Assembly: GCA_024278935.1 (NCBI GenBank)
Contig: JAJRSF010000053.1
Location: 62,001-126,000 of the forward strand
Direction: 5' to 3'
Length of the DNA stretch: 64,000 bases
Source: Candidatus Zixiibacteriota bacterium
GTDB taxonomy: Bacteria; Zixibacteria; MSB-5A5; GN15; FEB-12
Positions 27,393 to 36,700 of the stretch are shown here, one piece after another. Each line of letters starts with the position of its first letter. Within the stretch, counting starts at the first letter, position 1. Under the pieces are notes generated by a model. It searched no databases, was not told the origin of the DNA, and worked only from the letters and a program-made list of their open reading frames with translations. The position numbers and the translations under genes were made by a program.

Positions 27393-27696
27393 TTTCACTT
27401 TACCTTAGTAGTTTCTAAATAGATTCTAATTTACAGAGCATACAGATTTGCATTCTCCTATATAGAAGAGTAAAACATTTACTATAGTTATTTGTCGACA
27501 ATTATTAAAGAAAATCAATATAAATACTCTAACAACTTGATTGAAAGAAATCTATATAATGGGGGTTTTAAAAATACAATAAGTTGTTTAGTATTAAGGA
27601 TAGTGGTCGATAATATTATAGACTAATATATTTTTCGTGAAAATTAGATTATTTACATAAATATTAATACTATTGAAGCAAGGTAGAACTTTAATA
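27393..27696. promoter_or_regulatory. divergent intergenic control region
   Basis: 300 bases between the receiver operon and the histidine kinase. It holds a perfect TATAAT (27555-27560) pointing towards the kinase and a 10-base palindrome TTGTCGACAA (27492-27501) that could be an operator. No strong -35 at standard spacing is visible. Confidence 0.35.
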
Positions 27697-29541
27697 ATGA
27701 AAAAAGTAAATATTTATACGAATCGACTCTCGATTATATATTTCTTATCGATGATCAGCTTTTTTTCTTTAATAATAGTAGCTTTATATAACTTTACTAT
27801 ACTGAAAAAAAGTGATCATTTAAGTGATATGCTTAGAGGAGAAGTATTACTTATTGAGTCATTGCTTGAAAGTCAAATTAATAATGATACATTCTTTAAA
27901 GAAAAAATAACAACTGCGGAGAACGAAAAATATATTTTACAACAACTATATAAAATACATTCAAAAATGAATGTTTTTGCTAAAACAGGAGAAATTGTAT
28001 TAGGGCGAAAAGTTGAAAATAAAATTGCTTTTTTGTTAAAAAGCAGATTTAATAAGTCAAATTTGAATTTTGAACTAGATAATAATGAAATATTAGCTGT
28101 ACCGTTGAGAAGAGCTTTAAATGGAGAATCTGGTGTAATTGAAGCAAAAGATTATCGTGGCGAAGAAGTTCTTGCTGCTTATGAATCAATTAATGGTTTA
28201 AATATTGGACTTGTGGCAAAGATTGATATGAAAGAATTGAAAGAACCTTTTATAATTATTGGAATTTTTGCTCTAATATTAAGTATAGTTATTGTTATGA
28301 TTGGATCGGCATTATATACAAAGATAAAAAACCCTTCATTAGAATTATTGAAGAGAAAAGAGAATAAATATAGAGGAATATTTGAACATGCTTCTGATAT
28401 GCTTTTTCTGTTAAGTACCAATCACAAAATCATAGAAGTAAATAGATCCGCACGAAATAAATATCGTTTTAGAGAAGCGCAAATGCTAGGGAAGGACTAT
28501 ACGGATCTCGTATTTTCAAAATATCATAAACAATTTAAAAATACTCTTGTCACTACTTTTAAAGGACTCGATGTTAAAATTTTGTCTAGGCATATAACAT
28601 CATTTGGCGATACATTTCCGGTCGAAGTACATATTACTCCAATATCAATTGAAGATGAAAAAGCATTGTTAGTCTCTGTGAGAGATATATCTAAAAGAGT
28701 TGATGATCAGAAAAAAAATGTAAAACTTGAAGCACAATTATCACAATCTGAAAAACTTGCAAGTATTGGTCAATTAGCTGCCGGAGTAGCTCATGAAATA
28801 AATAATCCGATGGGTTTTATTCATTCAAATTTAAATACTATGAATAAATATTTATGGAAGATGAAAAAATATTTTTCAGAGTTAGAATTAAGCAAAAATG
28901 AAAAGTCAGAAGAGATAGATGAAATAATTACTGATTTTGGTGATGCTATTTCAGAGTCATTAGATGGCTCAGATCGAGTAAAAAAAATTGTTGCAGACTT
29001 AAAGGGTTTTGCTCGAACAGATAATAAATTTGAATATGTAGATATTAATAAAGGGATTATCAGCACATTAAATATTGTTAACAATCAATTGAAATATCAT
29101 TGTAAGATACAAGAAGATTTACAGGATATACCAGAGGTCTATTGTATCAGTGGTAACTTAAACCAAGTAATTATGAATCTATTAGTCAATGCGGGTCAAG
29201 CAATTAAAAAAGATGGGCTGATTACAATTAAAACAAGTTCAGACTCTGAAAGTGTATTTATTTCAATAAAAGATAACGGAATAGGTATACCAAAAGAAAA
29301 GCTCAATCAGATTTATGATCCTTTTTATACCTCCAAAGAAGTTGGCGTTGGTACCGGTTTAGGTTTAAGTGTCGTTTATGATATTATAAAAAAACATGAA
29401 GGCTCTATTGAAGTATTTTCTGAAGTTGGAGTTGGTTCTGAATTTATCGTTACTATCCCTCATAAAAATGACCGATATAATGAAAAAGCTCAGGATAAAG
29501 ATGTTCTCGTTAATACTAATATTCACAATAATTATCATTAA
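27697..29541 (+). CDS. membrane sensor histidine kinase with PAS domain
   Basis: 614 residues from ATG 27697. Two membrane helices (about 10-32 and 188-207) flank a periplasmic sensor region. A PAS domain follows (about 225-340: KYRGIFEHASDMLFLLSTNHKIIEVN), then HisKA with H366 in GVAHEINNPMGFIHSN, and a complete HATPase: N box VIMNLLVNAGQAI, G1 IKDNGIGIP, F box DPFYTSKEVG, G2 GTGLGLSVVYDII. This is the only apparently active kinase in the window and lies divergent from four receiver proteins, so it is their likely phosphodonor. Confidence 0.93.
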   Translation: MKKVNIYTNRLSIIYFLSMISFFSLIIVALYNFTILKKSDHLSDMLRGEVLLIESLLESQINNDTFFKEKITTAENEKYILQQLYKIHSKMNVFAKTGEIVLGRKVENKIAFLLKSRFNKSNLNFELDNNEILAVPLRRALNGESGVIEAKDYRGEEVLAAYESINGLNIGLVAKIDMKELKEPFIIIGIFALILSIVIVMIGSALYTKIKNPSLELLKRKENKYRGIFEHASDMLFLLSTNHKIIEVNRSARNKYRFREAQMLGKDYTDLVFSKYHKQFKNTLVTTFKGLDVKILSRHITSFGDTFPVEVHITPISIEDEKALLVSVRDISKRVDDQKKNVKLEAQLSQSEKLASIGQLAAGVAHEINNPMGFIHSNLNTMNKYLWKMKKYFSELELSKNEKSEEIDEIITDFGDAISESLDGSDRVKKIVADLKGFARTDNKFEYVDINKGIISTLNIVNNQLKYHCKIQEDLQDIPEVYCISGNLNQVIMNLLVNAGQAIKKDGLITIKTSSDSESVFISIKDNGIGIPKEKLNQIYDPFYTSKEVGVGTGLGLSVVYDIIKKHEGSIEVFSEVGVGSEFIVTIPHKNDRYNEKAQDKDVLVNTNIHNNYH

Positions 29542-29735
29542 TGTATCTATTAGTCATTTTAAAACAGATCATCAAAATATATTGATAAGAAGATCACTGG
29601 CTAATATACCGGGCTCTAATACAATTTATAATTAAATCGTAACAAAACAACTTGATCTTATATACAAGCGGCAATCCAGTTGTCCCCACAAGTAGCTCAC
29701 TACATGTCGATCCTTTATGCTGAATTATTATTTGT

Positions 29736-29764
29736 TTGCAATTACTTTGTCTGTAATATATTAT
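29736..29764 (+). promoter_or_regulatory. promoter abutting lipoprotein start (leaderless)
   Basis: TTGCAA (29736-29741), a 17-base spacer and TATTAT (29759-29764), then six bases to the ATG at 29771. No ribosome binding site. Confidence 0.6.
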
Positions 29765-29770
29765 TAAAAC

Positions 29771-30406
29771 ATGAAAAAATTAATGTCTTTAATTTTGATT
29801 GCATCAATCATAGTCGGTTGTACAAAATATAATATAACTGAACCACCATTGCCGTACCTTCCTAAGATTATTCCGCTAGAAATAGGATACCACTGGCAAT
29901 ATCTTCAATCTGACATTGACTCAATCGGGAATGTTTCGGAACCTGTAGACAGGTTGACCTTTTCAGTAGCTAATCTTTTAACTGGAACAAATTCGTTTGG
30001 CTATTATGCAATCGAAGTAACAGGTAAAGTTGTTACTTTTTCAAGTACTATCTATATGAAAAATTTAGATAACGGTTTGCATAGTTTAAAAGTCGATAAT
30101 ATTCCATATGTAGAAGAACTATTTCTAAAGTTTCCATCGGCTGTTGGTGAAAGTTATACTTGGAGTGGTTTTACTGTGACTATTCTTTCAGTAGATACGA
30201 CTATTACCGTGCCTGCCGGAGCTTACTCATGTTATCATTATTGTTTGTCAAGTGGTGATACAACATCGTCTGCAAGGTCACAAGTTAACAATCTATTTTA
30301 TGCTTTAGAAATTGGCTATGTTAAAAGTGAAGCATATAGCTATAAAAATAGTAAAAGAATAAGTGGTGTCTTGATAGAATTAGATTCTTTGTCTCTAAGT
30401 AACTAA
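29771..30406 (+). CDS. lipoprotein of unknown function
   Basis: 211 residues, with a signal peptide and lipobox (ASIIVGC). The mature part is beta-rich (LEIGYHWQYLQSDIDSIG..., VTILSVDTTITVPAGAYSCYHY), a pattern common in outer-membrane lipoproteins of FCB bacteria. No named family. Its promoter sits against the start codon. The neighbouring membrane TPR gene has its own similar promoter. Confidence 0.75.
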   Translation: MKKLMSLILIASIIVGCTKYNITEPPLPYLPKIIPLEIGYHWQYLQSDIDSIGNVSEPVDRLTFSVANLLTGTNSFGYYAIEVTGKVVTFSSTIYMKNLDNGLHSLKVDNIPYVEELFLKFPSAVGESYTWSGFTVTILSVDTTITVPAGAYSCYHYCLSSGDTTSSARSQVNNLFYALEIGYVKSEAYSYKNSKRISGVLIELDSLSLSN

Positions 30407-30469
30407 TTTTCGTTTTTTTTAAAAAATCCATGCTTACTTACACAAGCGCATTCTTAAAATCTTTATCTA

Positions 30470-30497
30470 TTGATTACTACTTTTAATCTCATATATT
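30470..30497 (+). promoter_or_regulatory. promoter abutting membrane TPR gene start (leaderless)
   Basis: TTGATT (30470-30475), a 16-base spacer and TATATT (30492-30497), then seven bases to the ATG at 30505. Confidence 0.55.
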
Positions 30498-30504
30498 AGT
30501 CTCT

Positions 30505-32592
30505 ATGAAACCAAAAAAAACTCAACTAGAGAAAAATTCATTTGAAGCAAATGAAAGACTTTTATTAGTTGGTTTTCTTACGATTATTTTGCTGCATATT
30601 TTAGGTGGATTTTGGCATTCATATTATTCGTGGGGTTTTTCATATTGGTCAGTTCTTTCACAAAATGTTCTTTTGATAGTTGGTGCTTTATCAATTTTGA
30701 CTTTATTAGCTACTTATAACTACCGTTCAAAGATTAATTTAGAACTTTTGGAAATGGTGGAGGCTTTTCAAGATTCAAAATTATTTAAAATTATAGCATA
30801 CACAATAGTTTCTATTTTACTCTTTGTACTGCTTTACCAATTCCGATCTCAATCTCATATTTACGGCGATGGATATCTTATCATTGATAAAACTCTAGAG
30901 ATTGAAGAAATCTTTTCAGAAGTTAAAAATTATATGGAATTCTTGACTGTATACTTATACTATTCCGCAACAGTTGTCATTAATACATTTCATAATATCG
31001 GTACTGAAAAGATAATAGCATTAATAAACTCAATGGCTGGAACATTTGGTGTCTGGGCATTATGGAGTATTGCTAACCTATTAAGCTCAAAAAAAAAGAA
31101 AAATAGCAAATTTCATTTTTATTAGTTCAATTACTAGCGCCTCTTTAGTTTTATTCTTTGGCTATATTGAAAATTACAGCTGCGTTACTGTGACAGGGTT
31201 GTGGTCTCTACGATTTATGATAGGATATTTAAAAAATAAAAATAGTATAATACCTGTTATGATATTATCAACACTAAGCATCGCGTTTCATTTGCTTGCT
31301 TTACCATATTTTGTAGTAGGGATATATTCTGTTTTATTAAAATCTGAGAAATATAAGTTTTTAGTGGAAATACAAACAACAACTTTAACTTTATTTGTAG
31401 TTATAGTTTCGGTCTTTATTCTGATTTTGTCTCACTTGTTTGAGCTATCAATTTTTGTACCAATATTATCAAATTCACAAAATACCTATTCGCTCTTATC
31501 AGTCGTACATTTAGTAGATCTGATGAATCAACTTATTTTAGTTTCACCAATTGCAATCATATTCTTTTTGTTCTTCTTGAGTAATAAAATTGACAAAAAA
31601 ATAAATCAGGATTATAACAGCAAATTACTATATCTTCTTGCGTTATTATCTTTTCTCACCTCTTGCTTCATTGATCCAAAATTAGGTGCCGCAAGGGATT
31701 GGGATTTGCTTTCGTTATACGGATTTCCATTGACGATCTATTGTGCTTATCAATTAGTGAAACTTTTTAGTAATGACAAATTTCCAAACTGGATTGTTGT
31801 CGCTTCTTTTCTGATATTCATAATTCATATTATACCGAACGTAATCGAAAAAAATAATAACAATATTTCAGTTGAATATCTTGATAAAATTTTATGGGAC
31901 GATCCTCACTACCAAATTGATTATGGCGGTGCTATCAGAGGATTATCATGGGGACATATTCTACGATCTAATATGAAGCGAACTGATCTCGCACAAAAAT
32001 ATTTTTTAAGACGGTCTCATGAAAGTACAAATGATGCTACACCTCTTGATAATCTGGCTATTGTCCATAGTGACAATAAACAATTTGATTCAGCGAGATA
32101 TTATTTACTTAAAGGTATGGCGTTAAATCCGACAGAACCTAATTTTTATTCTAAGCTATCAGAGATTGAGACAGAATCTGGTGATTTTCGACTTGCTGAA
32201 AAATATGCGAGAGAGTCACTGGCACTTGATTCAAATCATATTGAGGGAATAACGTCATTAGCAATATTATTGAGCTACCTACAAGAGCCAGAAGATGCTC
32301 TTGTATACTTTAGAAAAGCTTACAATTTAAAACCTAATGGTTTTAAAAATGCTCTTAATCTAGGCATTCAATATTCGCAAGGTCAGAATTCTGATTCAGC
32401 AAATTACTATCTAAAAAAGGCATTGAAGTTAGCTCCAAAACAACAAAGATCAAATGTTCTAGGTGCTTTAATCTCTGTCTCACTTTACTTCATAAGAATA
32501 AAGAAGCAGAATTATATTTGAAACAATTAAATGAAGTTGCCCCAAACACAAATTTATATTACCAAAAAGAAAAAGAAATTTTAAGTAAATAA
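30505..32592 (+). pseudogene. multi-pass membrane protein with C-terminal TPRs, two frameshifts
   Basis: An N-terminal membrane part with many helices (motifs YGDGYLI and FGYIENYS) is followed by TPR repeats (about 32040-32590). The reading frame breaks twice. In the A9 run at 31089-31097, dropping one A gives a continuous SSKKRKIANFIFISSITSASL...FFGYIENYS. Near 32465 a shift the other way restores LLHKNKEAELYLKQLNEVAP and a natural stop TAA at 32590. The two open pieces are 30505-31125 and 31190-32521. The layout resembles GT-C-like/TMTC-type proteins, but no catalytic assignment is offered. The lesions may be assembly errors, especially the homopolymer one. Confidence 0.75.
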
Positions 32593-32595
32593 TTC

Positions 32596-33441
32596 CTACC
32601 CTGCTAAAACTTTGTATTCTTTGATCCTGTCGAGGCGGAATGTCCGCTCGGAACCCATCCGTTCACAATACGCAATAATATAATAGACAGAACCAAGTTT
32701 GTGGAATTCCCGAAGCTGAATTGTGCGACGGTTCTCTTCTCGAGTAGGATGGTAGTAATCAATTTCGACCCGTAGTTTATTGGTAAAGGCAAAATTCAAA
32801 TCAGAAAAATCACTCGGCAATTCTTTAATCTCGTCATCGGAATCTGTCATGCGATGGATTGTAAACGTATTAATTAAGTCATCGACATTTTCTATCTGCG
32901 GAAATTTCTCAACAGCGTTTCTAAAGAGGTAGTATACAAAACGAGCATCGGACAAAGCTCGATGATCCTGCGACTGTGACATACCAAATTTCTTAATTAG
33001 ATTGAGTAAGGAATACGATGTTAACCCCGGGAAAAACTTTTTATACACTTCGATTGTATCAAGAATCAGATTATTACCGAACTGCATTTTAGATCGTCTG
33101 AGAGCAGAGCCGACAAATGAAATATCAAATGGTGCATTATGTGCAAGCAAGATAGAATCAGTCCCGCAGAAAGCTTTGAATTTCTTCAGCACAGGTTTTG
33201 CTATAGGCGATTCTTTGACCATAGCATTGGTGATGCCATGGATTTCGATAACATCGGCAGGGATTTCTTTTTGAGGATTTATAAGGAAATCAAAAGTCTC
33301 AATTTCGCCCAAATTAAGTGTAAATTTCACCGCAGAAAGTTCAACAAGCCGATTGATCGGAGCCCACATACCGGTTGTTTCGGAGTCAAAAGCGATAAAA
33401 ATCTGATTGTTCAAGTATTCGGAAATATTCTCAAGTTTCAT
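32596..33441 (-). CDS. DnaQ-type 3'-5' exonuclease fused to a WYL-like domain
   Basis: 281 residues. The N-terminal ~185 residues are a DEDDh exonuclease: FDSETTG (D19, E21), LLAHNAPFD and DHRALSDA. The C-terminal ~60 residues (about 222-281) look like a WYL domain: LRVEIDYYHPTREENRRTIQLREF, VYYIIAYCERMGSERTFRLDRI. WYL domains bind ligands or nucleic acid and are usually attached to transcription regulators, including those of defence and DNA-damage systems. A free-standing exonuclease-WYL fusion is compatible with DNA repair under ligand or ssDNA control (inference). A -10-like TATTTG lies four bases before its ATG. Confidence 0.85.
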   Translation of the reverse strand: MKLENISEYLNNQIFIAFDSETTGMWAPINRLVELSAVKFTLNLGEIETFDFLINPQKEIPADVIEIHGITNAMVKESPIAKPVLKKFKAFCGTDSILLAHNAPFDISFVGSALRRSKMQFGNNLILDTIEVYKKFFPGLTSYSLLNLIKKFGMSQSQDHRALSDARFVYYLFRNAVEKFPQIENVDDLINTFTIHRMTDSDDEIKELPSDFSDLNFAFTNKLRVEIDYYHPTREENRRTIQLREFHKLGSVYYIIAYCERMGSERTFRLDRIKEYKVLAG

Positions 33442-33469
33442 AGCTCAAATATCAGCAGTTTAAAAGCAT

Positions 33470-33497
33470 TTGACAACCACTTTTTATCTGCTATCTT
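33470..33497 (+). promoter_or_regulatory. promoter for a small ORF and possibly hutH
   Basis: Perfect TTGACA (33470-33475), a 16-base spacer and TATCTT (33492-33497). The same site read backwards gives TTGTCA 19 bases from TATTTG before the divergent exonuclease gene, so two promoters may share it. Confidence 0.5.
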
Positions 33498-33509
33498 AAT
33501 ATAAATCTA

Positions 33510-33620
33510 ATGGAGAAGATGTTGAAAAAGTTGTTACTACAATTAAATCTGTTTAAACGGTCAACAAAAGTGATGACCCGTTATACGCCGACATCTGCCT
33601 CCGGTCTGCAAGACACCTAA
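33510..33620 (+). CDS. possible small basic protein, 36 residues
   Basis: MEKMLKKLLLQLNLFKRS... ending in YTPTSASGLQDT. It begins 12 bases after a good promoter, with an alternative start at ATG 33519. Basic and amphipathic at the N-terminus. It lies about 100 bases upstream of hutH with no terminator between, so it may be a leader peptide or an independent small gene. No family recognised. Confidence 0.4.
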   Translation: MEKMLKKLLLQLNLFKRSTKVMTRYTPTSASGLQDT

Positions 33621-33716
33621 GTTATATCTCCCAAATAAAAAATCATAAAAAGTATATAATTATTCGTACAAAATAAAACGAGTGATGTTTTAAAATATTA
33701 TTTAAGGAAAAGTATT

Positions 33717-35240
33717 ATGTCAATTATATTAGATGGTTCCGGGCTTACAATAGAAAAAGTAGTGCAGATAGCACGTAATAATGAAAAAGTTGAGCTTTGT
33801 CCTGAAGCACTCAAGCGGATGGAAAAATGTCGGTTGATGGTTGAGAAAAAAATTGCTGCCAAAGAAATTATGTATGGCGTCAATACCGGGATTGGTGAGT
33901 TTTCGGAAGTTGTCCTAAACGACGACCAAGTAAAAGATTTTCAAAAATATCTTATTTACAATCATTCCGCTGGGATTGGTGATCCTGCACCGATAGAATA
34001 TATTCGTGGTGCCATGGCAGGGCGTATCAACGTGCATGCCCATGGGAACTCCGGAGTGCGACCAATTATCACTCAGACACTTATTGAGATGCTTAACAAA
34101 GGTGTCACGCCATTTGTCTGTCAGAAAGGTTCTGTTGGAGCTTGCGGTGATTTAGCACCGATGTCACAGATTGCGTTATTACTGATGGGTGAAGGGGAAG
34201 CATATTATCAAGGCGAACTTTTAAGTGGTAAAGATGCGATGGCAAAAGCTGGAATTGAAGTTCCGGGTTTGCAGGCTCGTGATGGGTTAGCGACTATCAA
34301 CGGTTCAAATGTTTTGACTGCCATGAGTGCGATATTTTTGTTCGACGCTAAGCGTTGGTTGAAGCAAGCCGAAATTGGTGCTGCCATGTCGCTTGAAGCT
34401 CTCAAAGCAAATATGAAACCATACTCGGCAAAACTTCATCAAGCACGTGGATTTTCCGGAGCAGTGCGTTCGGCAGAATCTATTCGCAAGATGGTTACTG
34501 GTGGTGATCTTGAACTTGAGAAGATTCAATGCAAAGTTCAGGATGCATATTCGATGCGTTCGACTCCGCAAGTTATCGGAGCGGCACACGATGCTTTGGC
34601 GTACGGGCAGTCTCAAGTTGAAATTGAATTGAACGGCGTTGGTGATAACCCGATATTTTTCCCTGATGAAAATATGCAAATTTCAGGAGCGAACTTTCAG
34701 GGGACACCGGTCTCACTTCCGATGGATATGGCAGGTATCGCAATCACAATGGTATCGCTTCTGTCGGAACGTCGCATGAACCGTCTGAACAATCCTGCAT
34801 TGTCGGTTGGACTACCTCCGTTTCTTACCAAAGGTGCCGGGATGTTTTCGGGGCTGATGCTTACCCAATATACTGCCGATACGCTTTTAGTAGAACAGCG
34901 GATTCTCTCAACACCTGCTTCGATTCAGTCTATTCCTGCTGCCGCCGATCAAGAAGATTTTGTTTCGATGGGAATGAATACGGCGATTAAAAATTTCCAG
35001 ATTCTTGATAATGCTAATGGTATCTTAGGAATTGAAATTATGGCAGCCGCTCAAGCTCTAGATTTCAGAGAGTATGCTTTTGGTGCAGGAACTACTAAAG
35101 CACATGAAGTTGTCCGTCGTCATGTTAAGTTCTTGGATATTGATAGACCTCTGCATACTGACAATACTAATATGCAGAAACTTATTAAGTCGGGTGAGAT
35201 TCTCGATGAAGTCGAAAAAGTTGTCGGGTCTTTAGGGTAG
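33717..35240 (+). CDS. hutH: histidine ammonia-lyase family protein with Ala-Cys-Gly MIO triad
   Basis: 507 residues, with the fold and motifs of MIO lyases: YGVNTGIGE, YNHSAGIG, VRPIITQTLIEMLNKGV, VGACGDLAP, GDNPIFF, LLSERRMNRL and AADQEDFVSMG. The triad that cyclises to the MIO electrophile is A142-C143-G144 instead of A-S-G. From memory, a Ser-to-Cys change at this position in a characterised histidine lyase kept activity, so it may still work. No other hut genes are nearby, so a tyrosine/phenylalanine lyase or aminomutase is also possible. AAGGAAAAGT provides the ribosome binding site. Confidence 0.85.
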   Translation: MSIILDGSGLTIEKVVQIARNNEKVELCPEALKRMEKCRLMVEKKIAAKEIMYGVNTGIGEFSEVVLNDDQVKDFQKYLIYNHSAGIGDPAPIEYIRGAMAGRINVHAHGNSGVRPIITQTLIEMLNKGVTPFVCQKGSVGACGDLAPMSQIALLLMGEGEAYYQGELLSGKDAMAKAGIEVPGLQARDGLATINGSNVLTAMSAIFLFDAKRWLKQAEIGAAMSLEALKANMKPYSAKLHQARGFSGAVRSAESIRKMVTGGDLELEKIQCKVQDAYSMRSTPQVIGAAHDALAYGQSQVEIELNGVGDNPIFFPDENMQISGANFQGTPVSLPMDMAGIAITMVSLLSERRMNRLNNPALSVGLPPFLTKGAGMFSGLMLTQYTADTLLVEQRILSTPASIQSIPAAADQEDFVSMGMNTAIKNFQILDNANGILGIEIMAAAQALDFREYAFGAGTTKAHEVVRRHVKFLDIDRPLHTDNTNMQKLIKSGEILDEVEKVVGSLG

Positions 35241-35872
35241 ATTGTTCCGAGTCACCCTGAGCGGAGTCGAAGGGTCAAATTAGATATCGTGCCAATCTCA
35301 TCTTTTGAAAACTTTGTAGGGCGGAACCCTTTAGCGGTTCCGCCTTTATATCGGTGAATTGATGTACCCTTAATAACTATGACACTCCTTTCCTGCGAAA
35401 CCAGGAATCCAGTACAGTAACAGTCAGCAGTCTTTTGGAATCTCAAAAGACCAAATCCAAAAATTCAAAATGGCTTCAGTCGCATATAAAACACAGCCTG
35501 AAGGCTGATTTTGTTACCGTTAATTCCTCCTAAATGATATATGGTAAGACCTTTACGACGAAATGGCTTTGCCTGATAAAATGGCTTAAGCCATTTTTGC
35601 TCATAAAAATTGTAGTCTTTTTGTGCATAGTATTTCCTTATCTAAAATCATTCTCTCATACAATCGTTAGTATTAATATTTAAAGAAGAATTGTAGTGAA
35701 TCTGAGTAATGTCATTCCCGTGAAAACTCGGATCCGGCCATTTTTAATAATACATACCAATGAATAGACTGTCTTTTGTTTTGTAGGGAAGAACCCTTTA
35801 GTGGTTCCGCCAATGTTAAAATATCTTAAGAATGTAGTTGATAATAGATTTTGATTCTGCTTATCTTATTAT
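35241..35872. repeat. repeat-rich intergenic region
   Basis: No gene seen. It contains CACCCTGAGCGGAGTCGAAG (35254-35273); a GTAGGGCGGAACC...GGTTCCGCC hairpin (35315-35344); CAGCCTGAAGGCTG (35494-35507); the left arm of a long inverted repeat (35544-35630); an ATTCCCGTGAAAACTCGGAT segment (about 35713-35732); and a second GTAGGGAAGAACC...GGTTCCGCC copy (35782-35811). These look like small non-coding mobile or REP-type elements accumulated in one place. Confidence 0.7.
35544..35630. repeat. left arm of long imperfect inverted repeat
   Basis: Contains GTAAGAC, AAATGGCTTT, the palindrome AAATGGCTTAAGCCATTT, GCTCAT, TTGTAGT and TTTTGTGCAT in that order. The same series appears in reverse complement at 36842-36937. 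Arms are about 85-95 bases, and the broken gene 35873-36700 lies between them. Confidence 0.75.
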
Positions 35873-36700
35873 ATGTCTAATTTTCCAGTATTTAATATAA
35901 ATGAAATACCTGAAATGATTGAAGAATTCAAAAAACTTTTAGGTATCAAAATTATATTAGATAATAAACAACATTTTTTGTATAGCTACTTTGAAGAATA
36001 TGAAAAGGGAATTGCTAATGTTATTCTCTACAAATTTAACTAAAAAGTTAGAGAGTTAGCAAGTTTTGCTAAGTATATTCTCACATTCAAGTCTGATTGG
36101 AATACACCAGAAATATTTACTCATTTAAGAACTAAATTACTGAATCCTGATCATGTTAAAGGAATAATCTTTGAATTTAGAGCAGCATATCATTTTAAGT
36201 ATCAGCATAAAGAAGCTGTATGGTTACCAAATATTGGTTCTGATGAGGAATCTGATATAAAGGTGATTACACTATCTGGAAAAACAGTTATGGTTGAATG
36301 TTCTCGAAAGTTAGAAAAAAATCATAGATTAGAAAACTTCCAAGTTTTTAAAAGAGATGTTTTAAAGGCCTTCAACTTTAAAGCAAAGCAGTTGAGTAAC
36401 ACAAATGTACCAACAATGGTTTCAATTTATATTCCAGAGAATCTTGATTGGCATAAATTTGTAAAACTACCTGTAATAAGTGATATGATTATGGAAAAGT
36501 TTGAAAATCATGAATATCAAAACATAAGTGGTATCACTATTGTATCATCAAGGCTGCCAAAAGTCAGGATAATAAACGAAAATATTGAGTATTCAAATTA
36601 TGATTCTGATGTTTTTTCAATGGTAAATGGTTTTTCAAAGTATAAACTTCCCGATGATTTTTATTATGGTATAGGTCAATCATCAGATAAAAATAAATAA
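35873..36700 (+). pseudogene. hypothetical protein with one in-frame TAA, possible PD-(D/E)xK-like
   Basis: One reading frame runs from ATG 35873 (MSNFPVFNINEIPEM) to TAA 36700, interrupted only by TAA at 36041-36043 (YKFN*KVRELASF). It would encode 275 residues. The middle part EFRAAYHFKY...GSDEESDIKV...GKTVMVECSRKLE resembles the E...D...ECxR/K spacing of restriction-like nucleases, but the usual Lys is Ser and this is only a suggestion. The downstream piece (36263-36700) is open. It sits between long inverted repeats in a repeat-rich region, consistent with a decayed transferred gene. Confidence 0.55.

Noticed and set aside
6154-36043. Possible reassignment or programmed read-through of TAA
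   Set aside because: TAA ends many intact genes in this window (lon, pepA, rpsU and others) at family-appropriate positions, so a recoded TAA is not supported. Mutation or error is simpler.
35873-36700. Restriction-modification system
   Set aside because: No methyltransferase or specificity gene is adjacent, and the nuclease-like motif is weak with the key Lys missing.
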